From assembly GCA_030765125.1 (NCBI GenBank), contig JAVCDD010000066.1, positions 1-36,769 on the forward strand: DNA of 36,769 nt, given 5' to 3'. The notes beneath the pieces were generated by a model, which searched no databases, was not told the origin of the DNA, and saw only the letters and a program-made list of their open reading frames with translations. This DNA is from Candidatus Hatepunaea meridiana (GTDB taxonomy: Bacteria > Electryoneota > AABM5-125-24 > Hatepunaeales > Hatepunaeaceae). Both the position numbers and the translations under genes were made by a program. Below are positions 24,447 to 32,805 of this stretch, one piece after another (position 1 is the first letter of the stretch; each line of letters starts with the position of its first letter).

Positions 24447-25160
24447 ATGAACGGTCACATTTATTACGGGGATAGTTTACAGATTATGCCCACCCTCCCA
24501 TCAGAATCAATTGACCTTGTTCTCACCGATCCACCGTATGCCATTCATTATAAATCCAACCGACGAATTGTCAAGAAAAAATTCGATCATCTAATAGGCG
24601 ACATGCCAGGTGACTGGATCGAACAATTTGCTGCTCAGACTTTCCGATTGCTTAAGCCGGATCGTCACCTTTATTGCTTCTGCCGGCATGATACTTACCC
24701 AAGGTTCTATCACGCCTTTGAGAATGCTGGTTTTAAGATGAAGCGGACATTGATCTGGGTGAAGAACAACCACGGCTCAGGTGATCTGAAAGGGGATTAT
24801 GCCTCGCGAGATGAGTGGATAATCTATGCACATAAGGGAAGACGGTTACTGCGAGGAAAACGCAAGGATAACATACTTGAGTTCCCCAAAATCTTCAGCA
24901 GCAAACTGCTTCATCCAACCCAGAAACCAGTTGATCTCCTGAGATTGCTGATCAGTAAATCTACCGATAGGGGGGAGGTTGTGCTCGATCCGTATGCAGG
25001 TGTTCTGAGTACAGCGGTTGCAGCTATGATGGAAGAACGGGATTTTATTATGATAGATATTGAGCAGAAATTCCTTCTGGATGGATATGGCAGAATCGTA
25101 AACAACGAGAAATGGGATAATTATAAGGTAACAATACCGAGCGAGCTGCTAAGTAAATGA
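24447..25160 (+). CDS. Orphan DNA methyltransferase (class beta, N6-A/N4-C type)
   Basis: 237 residues. A SAM-dependent DNA amino-methyltransferase with the catalytic motif IV DPPY near residues 28-31 (LVLTDPPYAIHY), placed before the SAM-binding motif I, which is the class beta order. LLHPTQKPVDLLRLLI near 151-166 is motif X, and VVLDPYAGVLSTAVAAM near 174-190 is motif I. In that motif the usual DPFxGSGTT has become DPYAGVLST, losing the second glycine. No restriction endonuclease gene is adjacent, so it may be a solitary or phage-derived methylase. The start at ATG 24447 fits the short spacing after dtd. The recognition site cannot be predicted. Confidence 0.83.
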   Translation: MNGHIYYGDSLQIMPTLPSESIDLVLTDPPYAIHYKSNRRIVKKKFDHLIGDMPGDWIEQFAAQTFRLLKPDRHLYCFCRHDTYPRFYHAFENAGFKMKRTLIWVKNNHGSGDLKGDYASRDEWIIYAHKGRRLLRGKRKDNILEFPKIFSSKLLHPTQKPVDLLRLLISKSTDRGEVVLDPYAGVLSTAVAAMMEERDFIMIDIEQKFLLDGYGRIVNNEKWDNYKVTIPSELLSK

Positions 25161-25176
25161 AGGTGGAGTTCTTTTC

Positions 25177-25309
25177 ACCACAAGGACACAAAGATACAAA
25201 TTTCGGAGTTCAGAGTTCACGCTTCAGCGTGTTTTTCCTGTGGATACTTAAAAACAGCCTGAAGGCTGAACTCTGAACTAAAAACAACCTGAAGGTTGAA
25301 CTCTGAACT
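25177..25309. repeat. Repeat cluster before mpl
   Basis: The gap holds one ACCACAAGGACACAAAGA-type motif (25177-25200). It also has an AGTTCAGAGTTCACGC-type arm at 25207-25236 and two inverted, tandem copies (25251-25279 and 25280-25309) containing CCTGAAGG.TGAACTCTGA. This looks like one palindrome whose right arm has been duplicated. No gene is seen. Confidence 0.75.
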
Positions 25310-25327
25310 AAGAATTTCCAAAGAAGT

Positions 25328-26749
25328 ATGTCAGAATTATTCAAAGATTGTAACTATAAACGGATTCACTTTATAGGAGTTTGCGGGACGGCTATGGCTG
25401 CGGTAGCGGCTGAACTGCATCGTGCTGGTTTTGATGTAACCGGGTCTGACAGCGGTATTTACCCTCCGATGAGTGATTTTCTATACGATCAAGATGTTAG
25501 GTTGTTAGAGGGTTACAAGCCTGATAACATTCCTTCAGATGCCTTAATCGTTGTAGGCAATGCCATCTCTCGAGGCAATCCGGAGCTTGAAGCTGCGATG
25601 GATCAGGCATGCAATCTGATTTCGCTGCCGGATTTGATATCGAGACGCTACCTGACAGGGAAATGTCCGGTTGTCGTTGCCGGTACTCACGGTAAGACCA
25701 CAACCACTGCAATGATTGCTCATATTCTACGTTATGCAGGACGAGACCCCGGTTGGATGTTGGGTGGGATGCCACTCGACCTTGAAGTGCCTTGCTGGAT
25801 GGGTGGTGGCGATGTGTTTGTTATTGAAGGTGACGAATACGACAGTGTCTGGTTCGACAAGCGTCCTAAGTTTTTTCATTATAAACCTCGCATAGCCGTC
25901 CTTACTTCGATTGAATACGATCATTCGGATATTTACGATAGTATTGACGCAATTGAAACTGCTTTCTGGAGATTTGCCCGCTTACTGCCTCGAAATGGGA
26001 AACTGATTGCTTGCGGAGATTATCCACTTGTTCGTAAAGTAGCTTCCGATGCATTCTGTGATGTTGAGACTTATGGCAGCGATGGTTGTGATTGGGTCAT
26101 CAAAGATATCACCAAACCAGAGCAGGGGGGAGGGCGTGGTGAATTTACCGGTCCGGAAGGATTAACCGGCGCGATAGAACTCAGTCTTATGGGGGAGCAT
26201 AATCTTAAGAATGCACTGGTTGCGTCGATAGTTGCGCTCAGAATTGGTGTGCATAAAGAGATTGCTTTGGAGGCTTTAAGGAGCTTTCGCGGTGTGAAGA
26301 GGCGTTTAGAGCTTCTTGTTGACGTCAGCGGTATCGCAGTCTGGGAAGATTTTGCACATCATCCAACGGCAATAAAGACTACACTATCCGGAATACGCAA
26401 TCAATACCCAAAAAGGAGAATATGGGCGTTGTTTGAACCGCGATCCAATACGATGGTGCGCAATATTTTCGCTGATGAATTGATTGAGGCATTAGGTCAA
26501 GCTGATAGGGTTATCCTTGCACCATTACATAGGAAAGAGCGAATTCCGATGGCAGAGAGATTAAATTCTGAAGCTGTAATTTCGCAGCTTAATAAGATTG
26601 GCGTGAAAGGATTAGCCGCTCAGACATTTGATGAAGTGGTCGAGGAAGTCGAGCGGGATGTAAAAGAAGACGATGTTATTGTGATTATGTCTAATGGTGG
26701 GTTTGGAGGGGTTAAGGATAGAATAGAAGCTCTGATTAGAAATATTTGA
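25328..26749 (+). CDS. mpl: UDP-N-acetylmuramate:L-Ala-gamma-D-Glu-meso-DAP ligase
   Basis: A Mur-ligase family enzyme that recycles the cell-wall tripeptide by joining it to UDP-MurNAc. The N-terminal nucleotide fold has RIHFIGVCGTAMAAVAAELH, where the CGTAM variant is typical of Mpl rather than MurC. The ATP P-loop is GTHGKTTTTAMIAHIL near residues 118-133. VFVIEGDEYDSVWFDKRPKFFHY is the Mpl-specific acidic block, followed by EYDHSDIY and WEDFAHHPTAIKTTL. 473 residues is normal. It supports a diaminopimelate-containing peptidoglycan. It is the last gene of the + strand series; the next gene converges with only a 20-base gap. Confidence 0.93.
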   Translation: MSELFKDCNYKRIHFIGVCGTAMAAVAAELHRAGFDVTGSDSGIYPPMSDFLYDQDVRLLEGYKPDNIPSDALIVVGNAISRGNPELEAAMDQACNLISLPDLISRRYLTGKCPVVVAGTHGKTTTTAMIAHILRYAGRDPGWMLGGMPLDLEVPCWMGGGDVFVIEGDEYDSVWFDKRPKFFHYKPRIAVLTSIEYDHSDIYDSIDAIETAFWRFARLLPRNGKLIACGDYPLVRKVASDAFCDVETYGSDGCDWVIKDITKPEQGGGRGEFTGPEGLTGAIELSLMGEHNLKNALVASIVALRIGVHKEIALEALRSFRGVKRRLELLVDVSGIAVWEDFAHHPTAIKTTLSGIRNQYPKRRIWALFEPRSNTMVRNIFADELIEALGQADRVILAPLHRKERIPMAERLNSEAVISQLNKIGVKGLAAQTFDEVVEEVERDVKEDDVIVIMSNGGFGGVKDRIEALIRNI

Positions 26750-26769
26750 AACACGATATAAATCAAAGT

Positions 26770-29067
26770 TCACCTCCTCCACTCAATCAAAATCAAACAA
26801 ATCACCGCCATTCCTCCCATCAATCCTGCTGTCGTCATCAGTCCCAGCATCGGAATAAGGAACAGGACACCGAGCAAGCTTCCCAGGCAGCCTCCTATCA
26901 GGTCAGCGACGTATAGAGGGGAAACGACGTTCCGTTGATCGGTGACCCTGTCAAGGCTGGCATAAGCGAATACTCCTGCCACGAAAATCCCGATCAGGAC
27001 AAGCTGTAAACTTACGCTCAATAACCCGGTTATGAATCCTGTATTAATCGTCAGCATAATGACTATGTTCAGAAGACTAAAACCGATAAGCAGTATTGCG
27101 CCTAACCATCGGGCGTTGATTCTTCCCTGTCCCGGTTTCCACCTGCCTACTAAATAAGCTCCAATTGCCAGCCCGGACATAAACGCCATCAACAGGAAAC
27201 CGATGTCCTGGTATATAACTCCACTCTTAACCTGATAATGAAGGATCAGCAAAGTCTCCATTATCATTCCGACAAACCCGGCAAATCCCACCAGAACGAT
27301 TCTACGAACGGCAGGATTTCTTCGTATGGAAAAGAAGGTTATTATTAGTATTAAGAATAATAAATATGGGAACAGTATACCTGTAATTTTAGTAGCATTA
27401 AGCTTTTGAAGGATGTATGATAAAACAGGTATACTGTCCCCATATTTTCCTGGATAAAACTTGGACAACCATATCATCAGCGCATACTGGTAGCAGATTG
27501 GACGGTTGTCACTGTTGATGGGGGCGTCTATGCTGTTCAGGATGTCGCGAACCTGGAAGAAGCGGTCGTTGGTGTATAGATAATGGATGTATTCGGGAAT
27601 GATCATTCGTGTCGAAATTTTGCAATCTTTCAGTCTTTCGGATAGGATTTCAGGGTTGGTTGGCAATGAGTCAATCGAAGCGGTGATGATATTAGTTACT
27701 CCGGGCAGGACTGTAACATAAGGGAACTCTGCTTTTAACGCTTTGTAGATACTTGCTGTGCGCTGTTTAAGTTGCGGTGTCCATAGGTTTTCGGCTGATC
27801 GAAGTCTGAAGGCAAGTACGCCTTCGGTGTTTAGTCTGGACGCACAACTCCGGAAGAACTCGCGTGTGTAGAACCGGTTTGTCTGACCGGACGTTGGTTC
27901 GGGCATAGCGACTATTATCAGGTCGTATTTGTCGCAATCCCCCGCTGTCAATCCCTCGCGGTAATTTCTCGCTGTCAACCCGCCGCGGTTGACAGCATCG
28001 TTGTGAGCCTTGCTGTCAGGGACGGCGCCCTGATAGCGGGTTATCTCTAAGAACCACCGCGGATCACCAATTATCACTTTTACTACATCTGTTTCAAGCG
28101 ATTTCCTCGTTCTTTCTGGTAGATGCAGTGATATCATATTAAACATAATCTCATTCAATTCAACATAATCAATTCTTTGTGGTGAGTATTTAAGCAATTC
28201 CTCAACCAAACCTTCCGTACCGCCGCCGAGTAATAGGATTTCATTCGGTTCAGGGTGCTGCAAGGCTGACAGGTGGACGAATTCTTCTGCTGCCGTTCCC
28301 TCATTCTCAAAGCTGAGTACGTTGTTTTCAAATACAGCAAGCTGTTGATGAAGCATTCTGACGGTTACTCTGCCGTAAGGTGTGTCCCGTGTATCGAGGA
28401 GGTTGGGATGGCTCCAGCGCGTCATCCAGCGGTCAAGTGTAGATGTGTGTAATGAGGCAATCACCAATAAGGAGATTATGATTACAGCGGATAATCGACA
28501 TAATGTATTGTGTTTTCTGTTTGTGTAGATTATTGCGGCGCTCAAGGAGATAATTCCACAAATCAACGTAATGTGGAGATTCTGAACGCCCAATCGCAAG
28601 AACCAGGTCGCCGCCAGCCCACCTAACACCCCGCCGATGCACTCGATAGAATAAGCGCGCGCAAGCGTTTTCCCACCATTGTTTACATACAGCTTCGCCG
28701 CCCATTGGAAGAGTAGTCCTAATATTATACAGACCGGCAAGAGAGATAGTGTCATCGCAATCAACTGGTGCGTAAACGGCAGGTATGCTCCGGGGATGCC
28801 ACCGAACAGGATGTGTACTCTCCGAATGAAGGCTATGTCTAATGGAAAAAGAAAACCAAGCAGGATAAATAAAAAGATGATAGATGAGGGAGCAGGCATG
28901 AAGGTCTTTTTTCCAATGAGAGCGCCGATCCCTGTCCAGAACAGCCAGATACCGATTGCGAGTATATAGATGAGTTCAATGCCAAAGAAAGCAACAGATA
29001 GTTCCCGCAGGATGACCACCTGTCCGAGGATGGAGATGATGCCTATTAGGAGGAGGTTGTAAAACAT
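26770..29067 (-). CDS. Membrane protein with spermidine-synthase-like domain
   Basis: 765 residues. About eight N-terminal helices come first, then a soluble Rossmann methyltransferase-like domain near 230-500, then further helices to the C-terminus. This is the architecture of large membrane-bound spermidine-synthase-like proteins. The domain has ILLLGGGTEGLVEELLKY and VELNEIMFNMI, the SAM-like binding strands. The catalytic D-x-P-D-P of true spermidine synthases is replaced by VAMPEPTSGQTNRFYTREFF, so aminopropyl transfer is doubtful. Two palindromic repeats lie inside the gene in frame: 27362-27447 (family B), and the cluster at about 27940-28037, which adds about 35 residues after the WFLEITRYQ strand. 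ATG 29067 is preceded by a T/A-rich stretch with no strong ribosome site. Confidence 0.8.
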   Translation of the reverse strand: MFYNLLLIGIISILGQVVILRELSVAFFGIELIYILAIGIWLFWTGIGALIGKKTFMPAPSSIIFLFILLGFLFPLDIAFIRRVHILFGGIPGAYLPFTHQLIAMTLSLLPVCIILGLLFQWAAKLYVNNGGKTLARAYSIECIGGVLGGLAATWFLRLGVQNLHITLICGIISLSAAIIYTNRKHNTLCRLSAVIIISLLVIASLHTSTLDRWMTRWSHPNLLDTRDTPYGRVTVRMLHQQLAVFENNVLSFENEGTAAEEFVHLSALQHPEPNEILLLGGGTEGLVEELLKYSPQRIDYVELNEIMFNMISLHLPERTRKSLETDVVKVIIGDPRWFLEITRYQGAVPDSKAHNDAVNRGGLTARNYREGLTAGDCDKYDLIIVAMPEPTSGQTNRFYTREFFRSCASRLNTEGVLAFRLRSAENLWTPQLKQRTASIYKALKAEFPYVTVLPGVTNIITASIDSLPTNPEILSERLKDCKISTRMIIPEYIHYLYTNDRFFQVRDILNSIDAPINSDNRPICYQYALMIWLSKFYPGKYGDSIPVLSYILQKLNATKITGILFPYLLFLILIITFFSIRRNPAVRRIVLVGFAGFVGMIMETLLILHYQVKSGVIYQDIGFLLMAFMSGLAIGAYLVGRWKPGQGRINARWLGAILLIGFSLLNIVIMLTINTGFITGLLSVSLQLVLIGIFVAGVFAYASLDRVTDQRNVVSPLYVADLIGGCLGSLLGVLFLIPMLGLMTTAGLMGGMAVICLILIEWRR
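27362..27447. repeat. Palindromic element family B, coding copy 2
   Basis: 23-base arms at 27362-27384 and 27425-27447 match with one mismatch. The GGGG-CCCC core is 74 nt, the same as coding copy 1. Read on the - strand in the gene's frame, it gives GDSIPVLS and GILFP, matching GDSIPILS and GILSP of the copy at 7669-7762. Confidence 0.92.
27941..28037. repeat. TGACAGC-type palindrome cluster inside a coding region
   Basis: Two small palindromes, GCTGTCAACC at 27971-27980 with GGTTGACAGC at 27987-27996, and GCTGTCAGGG at 28012-28021 with CCCTGATAGC at 28028-28037, plus an extra half motif CGCTGTCAATCC at 27943. They lie in the spermidine-synthase-like gene where relatives have a short strand connection, and the reading frame is open throughout. 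Confidence 0.75.
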
Positions 29068-29123
29068 ATCTAAATGTGAGGTGTTAAAGGATTATCCCTC
29101 TTCGGGGAATAATAATATAATCT

Positions 29124-30644
29124 CTATTCACAAAAAACTTCCGCCTGAAACGTATAAAGCTTCGCTCCACGCTTCCAACCGCTTGCAGGTAACCCAGCTT
29201 TTTGACACAGGTGATCGAGCGTTTCTTCGAGTGTCCAACCCTGTTCCGGCGCTACTTGTGGTAGATACACAGCGGATCGTCCATTCTTTTCCAGCCGCAC
29301 ACCATCGCGTCCAATCACAATATCATCAGCGCACGGAACAAGTTTGAACGGCGTTAGAACAGATATTTCAATTTCGATGTCATCCAATTCATCAAGCGTT
29401 ACAGGTTTGAACCTCCTGTCATTAAACGCTGCCTGCAACGCCATTTTTCCGACAACCCTATATAACGGTGTATCTTCTGCCATGTGACCGATACAGCCGC
29501 GTAGATTGTTATGCTTATGAAGGGTGACGAAAGCGCCTTGATGATTCTGTGCTGACGGACTGAAACCTCTTGGTAAGGGAACGGTTTCAGTAGTCAGGTA
29601 ACGATGTATAGTCTCACGAGCCAGACTGAGCAGCATTTTCTGATCTGTTTTGTTTAATGATTCTCCTGTCTGTTTATTTCCTTCAGACAAGTTCGGAGAA
29701 TTATTTAGGTTTCCAAAGACAACGGCTCCATAACCCACAACCCTTGAAGCATCGCCGATAAGAGCATCTCCAGAATTGGCGTAGCTGATTTTGACAGCTT
29801 GTTCGACACCCATTGCTTTAGCTGCTGCCATCACCGTCAGGATAGGTCCTTCTCCGCAAGCGCAGGTGGACAGGTTTCTCATCCCTTTGCGCATCTGCTG
29901 ATTAATGGTTGTCTGAACTTTCTTCGGATTCATAGACACTATTGCGTCAAGCACCTTATTATCAACTACTACAGCATCGTCATAATCCGGATAATGGGAG
30001 AGATCGGAACTGGCGACTATTAAAGTCCGGTGATCCTTTACTATTTCCGCAAGCGTTTCACCGAATCGTGTGCACTGCTTTAGATCGCTTGTGCCCATTA
30101 CCACAGCAACTATCTTTGCTTTCGGGAATAGATGCTGGATGAATGGTATGTTTACTTCGACAGAGTGCTCCCCTCGGTGTACTGCTGGATTGAAGCTGTA
30201 ATTATCATCTGCGTCAAGTAGCTTCTGAGTGATCTTATTATCAATTTCCACCAGACCGAGTGGTGTACGATAATACCCCTTTGGATAAATGGAAATATCA
30301 TTAAAACCGGCTGTGGTGTGATTCGTACCGATAATTACTATCAGGTCGTACTTGAAATCCATAACTTGCCGGTAAGCATCTGCAGCGATCTGACCGGAAT
30401 AAATATATCCGGCATGAGGCGCTATCAAGGCAACTGGAGGTGATGAGAACGTATAGCTATCAGGAGCGTCTGCGAGGTAGGCGCCTATTGCAGCCCTGAG
30501 TACTTCCGTATCTCCGGGATAGAATTTACCGGCAACGGCGGGGGAGCGTATATCCTGGGAAGATATCGTGTCTGATGAGTTATCACCGGAGCAACCTTGT
30601 GTCAGCAGGAAGACTGCAAATATGAGAAGGTAGATTTTTTTCAT
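29124..30644 (-). CDS. amrB: AmmeMemoRadiSam protein B-A fusion, lipoprotein
   Basis: 506 residues. The start is placed at the ATG at 30644 because it gives a textbook lipoprotein signal, MKKIYLLIFAVFLLTQGC, with lipobox L-T-Q-G-C. A longer in-frame reading to 30764 would translate a palindromic repeat and hide the signal. Mature residues about 35-300 are a Memo-like (protein B) domain: SPAVAGKFYPGD, LIAPHAGYIYSGQIAADAY, GTNHTTAGF, EHSVEVNIPFIQHLFP, SSDLSHYPDYDDA and TCACGEGPIL. About 340-506 is an AMMECR1-like (protein A) domain with NNLRGCIGHM and DRRFKPVT. The radical SAM partner is the next gene upstream on the same strand. The reaction of this three-part system is unknown. The lipobox puts the protein outside the cytoplasm. 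Confidence 0.9.
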   Translation of the reverse strand: MKKIYLLIFAVFLLTQGCSGDNSSDTISSQDIRSPAVAGKFYPGDTEVLRAAIGAYLADAPDSYTFSSPPVALIAPHAGYIYSGQIAADAYRQVMDFKYDLIVIIGTNHTTAGFNDISIYPKGYYRTPLGLVEIDNKITQKLLDADDNYSFNPAVHRGEHSVEVNIPFIQHLFPKAKIVAVVMGTSDLKQCTRFGETLAEIVKDHRTLIVASSDLSHYPDYDDAVVVDNKVLDAIVSMNPKKVQTTINQQMRKGMRNLSTCACGEGPILTVMAAAKAMGVEQAVKISYANSGDALIGDASRVVGYGAVVFGNLNNSPNLSEGNKQTGESLNKTDQKMLLSLARETIHRYLTTETVPLPRGFSPSAQNHQGAFVTLHKHNNLRGCIGHMAEDTPLYRVVGKMALQAAFNDRRFKPVTLDELDDIEIEISVLTPFKLVPCADDIVIGRDGVRLEKNGRSAVYLPQVAPEQGWTLEETLDHLCQKAGLPASGWKRGAKLYTFQAEVFCE

Positions 30645-30666
30645 TTTATCTTGTAATTTGGCTTTG

Positions 30667-30710
30667 GGCTTTAGGCTTTTGGATTTGACTGCAGCCCAAA
30701 GCCTAAAGCC
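30667..30710. repeat. GGCTTTAGGCTTTGGG palindrome between amrS and amrB
   Basis: The 16-base arms at 30667-30682 and 30695-30710 match as inverted copies with one mismatch. The element lies in the 91-base gap between the AmmeMemoRadiSam genes and is open in frame with the downstream gene, making a false N-terminal extension possible. Confidence 0.8.
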
Positions 30711-30735
30711 TGCAGTTTGTGTTACGCTATAATTT

Positions 30736-31980
30736 TTACGACCACACACCCGCAATCGGTTCACCGCAGAACTTGCACTTCCCGTTCACAACATTGTTAA
30801 ACCGAATGAAATATCCCTGCCGTCCAATGAGCGTTTTGCCGCATTTCGGGCAAAACGTGTTATTTCCCGGATGTCCTGGGACATTGCCCACAAAGGGGTA
30901 GTGAAGCCCTTTATCCAGTGCGATGTCCCGTGCGCGTTCGAGGGTCGCAATTGGAGTTGGTGGCAGGTTCAGCATTTTATAGTCAGGGTGGAAGCGGGAG
31001 AAATGAACAGGTATATCAGGTCCGACTTCACCGGCTATCCATTCGGCTAATCCGTTCAACATCTCATCGGAATCGTTCAAAGTCGGTACGACTAGATTGA
31101 CGATTTCGAGATGCACACCGCTACGGGCAACCTGCTTGATGCTCCGTAGCACAGGTTTTAACTCAGCGCCGCATACCTTTTGGTAGAAATCGTTACTGAA
31201 GCCTTTCAGGTCAATCTTGATCCCATCCAATACTTCGCACATTTCAGATAATGGAGCTTCGTTCATGAACCCACAGCTAATAATCACGCTTCGTTGACCT
31301 TCTTTTTTCCCCAGGCGAGCGATGTCCAGGAGATATTCGGTGAATACGGTCGGTTCGTTGTAAGTATAAGCAATGATGGGTGCATAACGGTTTAGTGAAG
31401 CTTCGACTATATCGGATGGAGGAACATATTTGACGGGAATATCTTCCGGTTTGGCTTGTGATAACTCCCAGTTCTGGCAAAACTGGCAGCTAAGCGGGCA
31501 GCCGGCTGTGGCAAGTGAGAAGGCTGCTGTTCCGGGCAGGAAGTGATAGAAAGGCTTTTTTTCAATAGGATCAACGTGAACCGAAACAGGTCTGCCATAC
31601 GAGAGGGTGCGTAATTCACCGTTTATATTAATGCGAGTGTTGCATTTACCGCGTTTGCCCTCCTTAATGACACAATTCTGCGAACACAGGAGACATTGAA
31701 TGAAGTCATCACCGTGATCGAAGCTGTTGAAGGGCATAGGCTGCCCGTGACAGAGCGCACAATTACTGGCAGCATCAGTAGACGATGCCCAGAAGCGCGC
31801 TCGCGGCGCAGTGCGGATCAGTTCCTTGAGCTTATCGGAAGCCTCAGCGCTGCCAATAGATGAGCTGAAAAGCCAGCTAAACAAGGGTGGACTTGATAAA
31901 AGCGCACTCGCACTGCCCAAAAGCAAACCATACCTGTATGATAATGCCAGGAATTCACGACGTGTCAGGTTTGTATTCAT
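30736..31980 (-). CDS. amrS: AmmeMemoRadiSam system radical SAM enzyme with Tat signal
   Basis: 414 residues. The N-terminus MNTNLTRREFLALSYRYGLLL is a twin-arginine signal (T-R-R-E-F-L). A cysteine-rich N-terminal domain follows (CALCHGQ, CLLCSQNCVIKEGKRGKCNTR). The radical SAM motif CPLSCQFCQ is near residues 160-168, then the TIM-barrel blocks YTYNEPTVFTEYLLD and LDGIKIDLKGFSNDFY, and IPVHFSRFHPDYKM. A zinc ribbon CPKC..CKFCG is near the C-terminus. All cluster cysteines are present. It lies 91 bases upstream of the B-A fusion on the same strand. A Tat-exported radical SAM enzyme paired with a lipoprotein suggests the system acts outside the cytoplasm. Confidence 0.92.
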   Translation of the reverse strand: MNTNLTRREFLALSYRYGLLLGSASALLSSPPLFSWLFSSSIGSAEASDKLKELIRTAPRARFWASSTDAASNCALCHGQPMPFNSFDHGDDFIQCLLCSQNCVIKEGKRGKCNTRININGELRTLSYGRPVSVHVDPIEKKPFYHFLPGTAAFSLATAGCPLSCQFCQNWELSQAKPEDIPVKYVPPSDIVEASLNRYAPIIAYTYNEPTVFTEYLLDIARLGKKEGQRSVIISCGFMNEAPLSEMCEVLDGIKIDLKGFSNDFYQKVCGAELKPVLRSIKQVARSGVHLEIVNLVVPTLNDSDEMLNGLAEWIAGEVGPDIPVHFSRFHPDYKMLNLPPTPIATLERARDIALDKGLHYPFVGNVPGHPGNNTFCPKCGKTLIGRQGYFIRFNNVVNGKCKFCGEPIAGVWS

Positions 31981-32032
31981 TTAAGTGTCAAGATTATTTT
32001 AATATGTCTTAAATGCCTTACTTTGTTAAGTA

Positions 32033-32175
32033 GTGCCTGACCGAAAAGTCCCCCTTTTGTCATTCCCGCGAAGGCGGGAATCCAGGTAATCTATTGTTTC
32101 TCCTGGATTCCCGCCTTCGCGGGAATGACAAAAGGGGATTAATATCCAGATAAACATGGGTTTTCGGTCAGACAC
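32033..32175. mobile_element. MITE-like element with terminal inverted repeats and target duplication
   Basis: Terminal repeats GTGCCTGACCGAAAA (32033-32047) and TTTTCGGTCAGACAC (32161-32175) are inverted copies with one mismatch. They are flanked by a direct repeat TAAGTA at 32027-32032 and 32176-32181. Inside is a 36-base perfect palindrome (32051-32086 and 32102-32137) with the core CATTCCCGCGAAGGCGGG. There is no coding capacity. A decayed copy lies at 199-233. Confidence 0.85.
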
Positions 32176-32192
32176 TAAGTACGAAGTTCGCT

Positions 32193-32287
32193 GGGAAAAT
32201 AAGGGGACAGTATACCTATTTTTATAAATACTCTTTAAAATAGCGACAGTCCATAGAAAAATAGGTATACTGTCCCCTTATTTTCCC
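32193..32287. repeat. Palindromic element family B, intergenic copy next to the MITE
   Basis: 31-base perfect inverted arms at 32193-32223 and 32257-32287. The loop is nearly the same as in the copy after dnaE. The sequence TACTTTGTTAAG lies upstream of both copies; here the MITE-like element sits right after it. Together they fill the 333-base gap between the peptidase remnant and amrS. Confidence 0.92.
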
Positions 32288-32313
32288 GAGACATCAATTA
32301 CGAGTAATCCGGA

Positions 32314-32805
32314 TTACTTGACCAATACAGCCTTAACAACCTCAATACATGATCCTGATCTAAGCTCTAATAGGTAAATACCAGCCGCCAATCCCGAAGC
32401 ATCCCACACAACTTTCCGACTGCCAACCTTCGGAATGTCATTATACAGCACAGCCACAGCTCGTCCTGACAGATTATATGCAATCAGACTTGTCCGGCTT
32501 GGTGTCTCAACGTTGAATCTAACCGTCATTTGTGCGTTAAATGGATTTGGATAGATGGATTGTATTCCGAATTTCACAGGCATTAATTCATCTTCGTCAG
32601 AAACACCTAATACTCTGAATGTAAAACGAGCGTTGCATTCCAGCGTGTCGTCGCCTGAGATCGCTTCCACCCACCATGAAACAGATGCACCGAACTCAAT
32701 TCCCAGACCTAACGTGTCAAGATCAACCGTCCGTGCAGCGCCAATTGAATTTGTACTGATAACGTCTCCGTTTGCTTCAATTCGGAGTCTGTATGCAGTT
32801 TCCAT
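32314..32805 (-). pseudogene. C-terminal fragment of C25-type peptidase with Por sorting domain
   Basis: Encodes 163 residues in a different frame from the main fragment. It begins within an FN3-like strand (read back in this frame, LQWQPSYNPNTG precedes METAYRLRIEANGD). It continues through WWVEAISGDD to a Por sorting domain (KFGIQSIYPNPFNAQMTVRFNV) and ends KAVLVK. It overlaps the main fragment at 32709-32805 and is clearly the displaced C-terminus of the same gene. Confidence 0.8.

Noticed and set aside
30645..30764. 40-residue N-terminal extension of the AmmeMemoRadiSam B-A fusion
   Set aside because: It is a translation of a palindromic repeat plus the end of the neighbouring gene, and it would bury a perfect lipoprotein signal beginning MKKIYLL.
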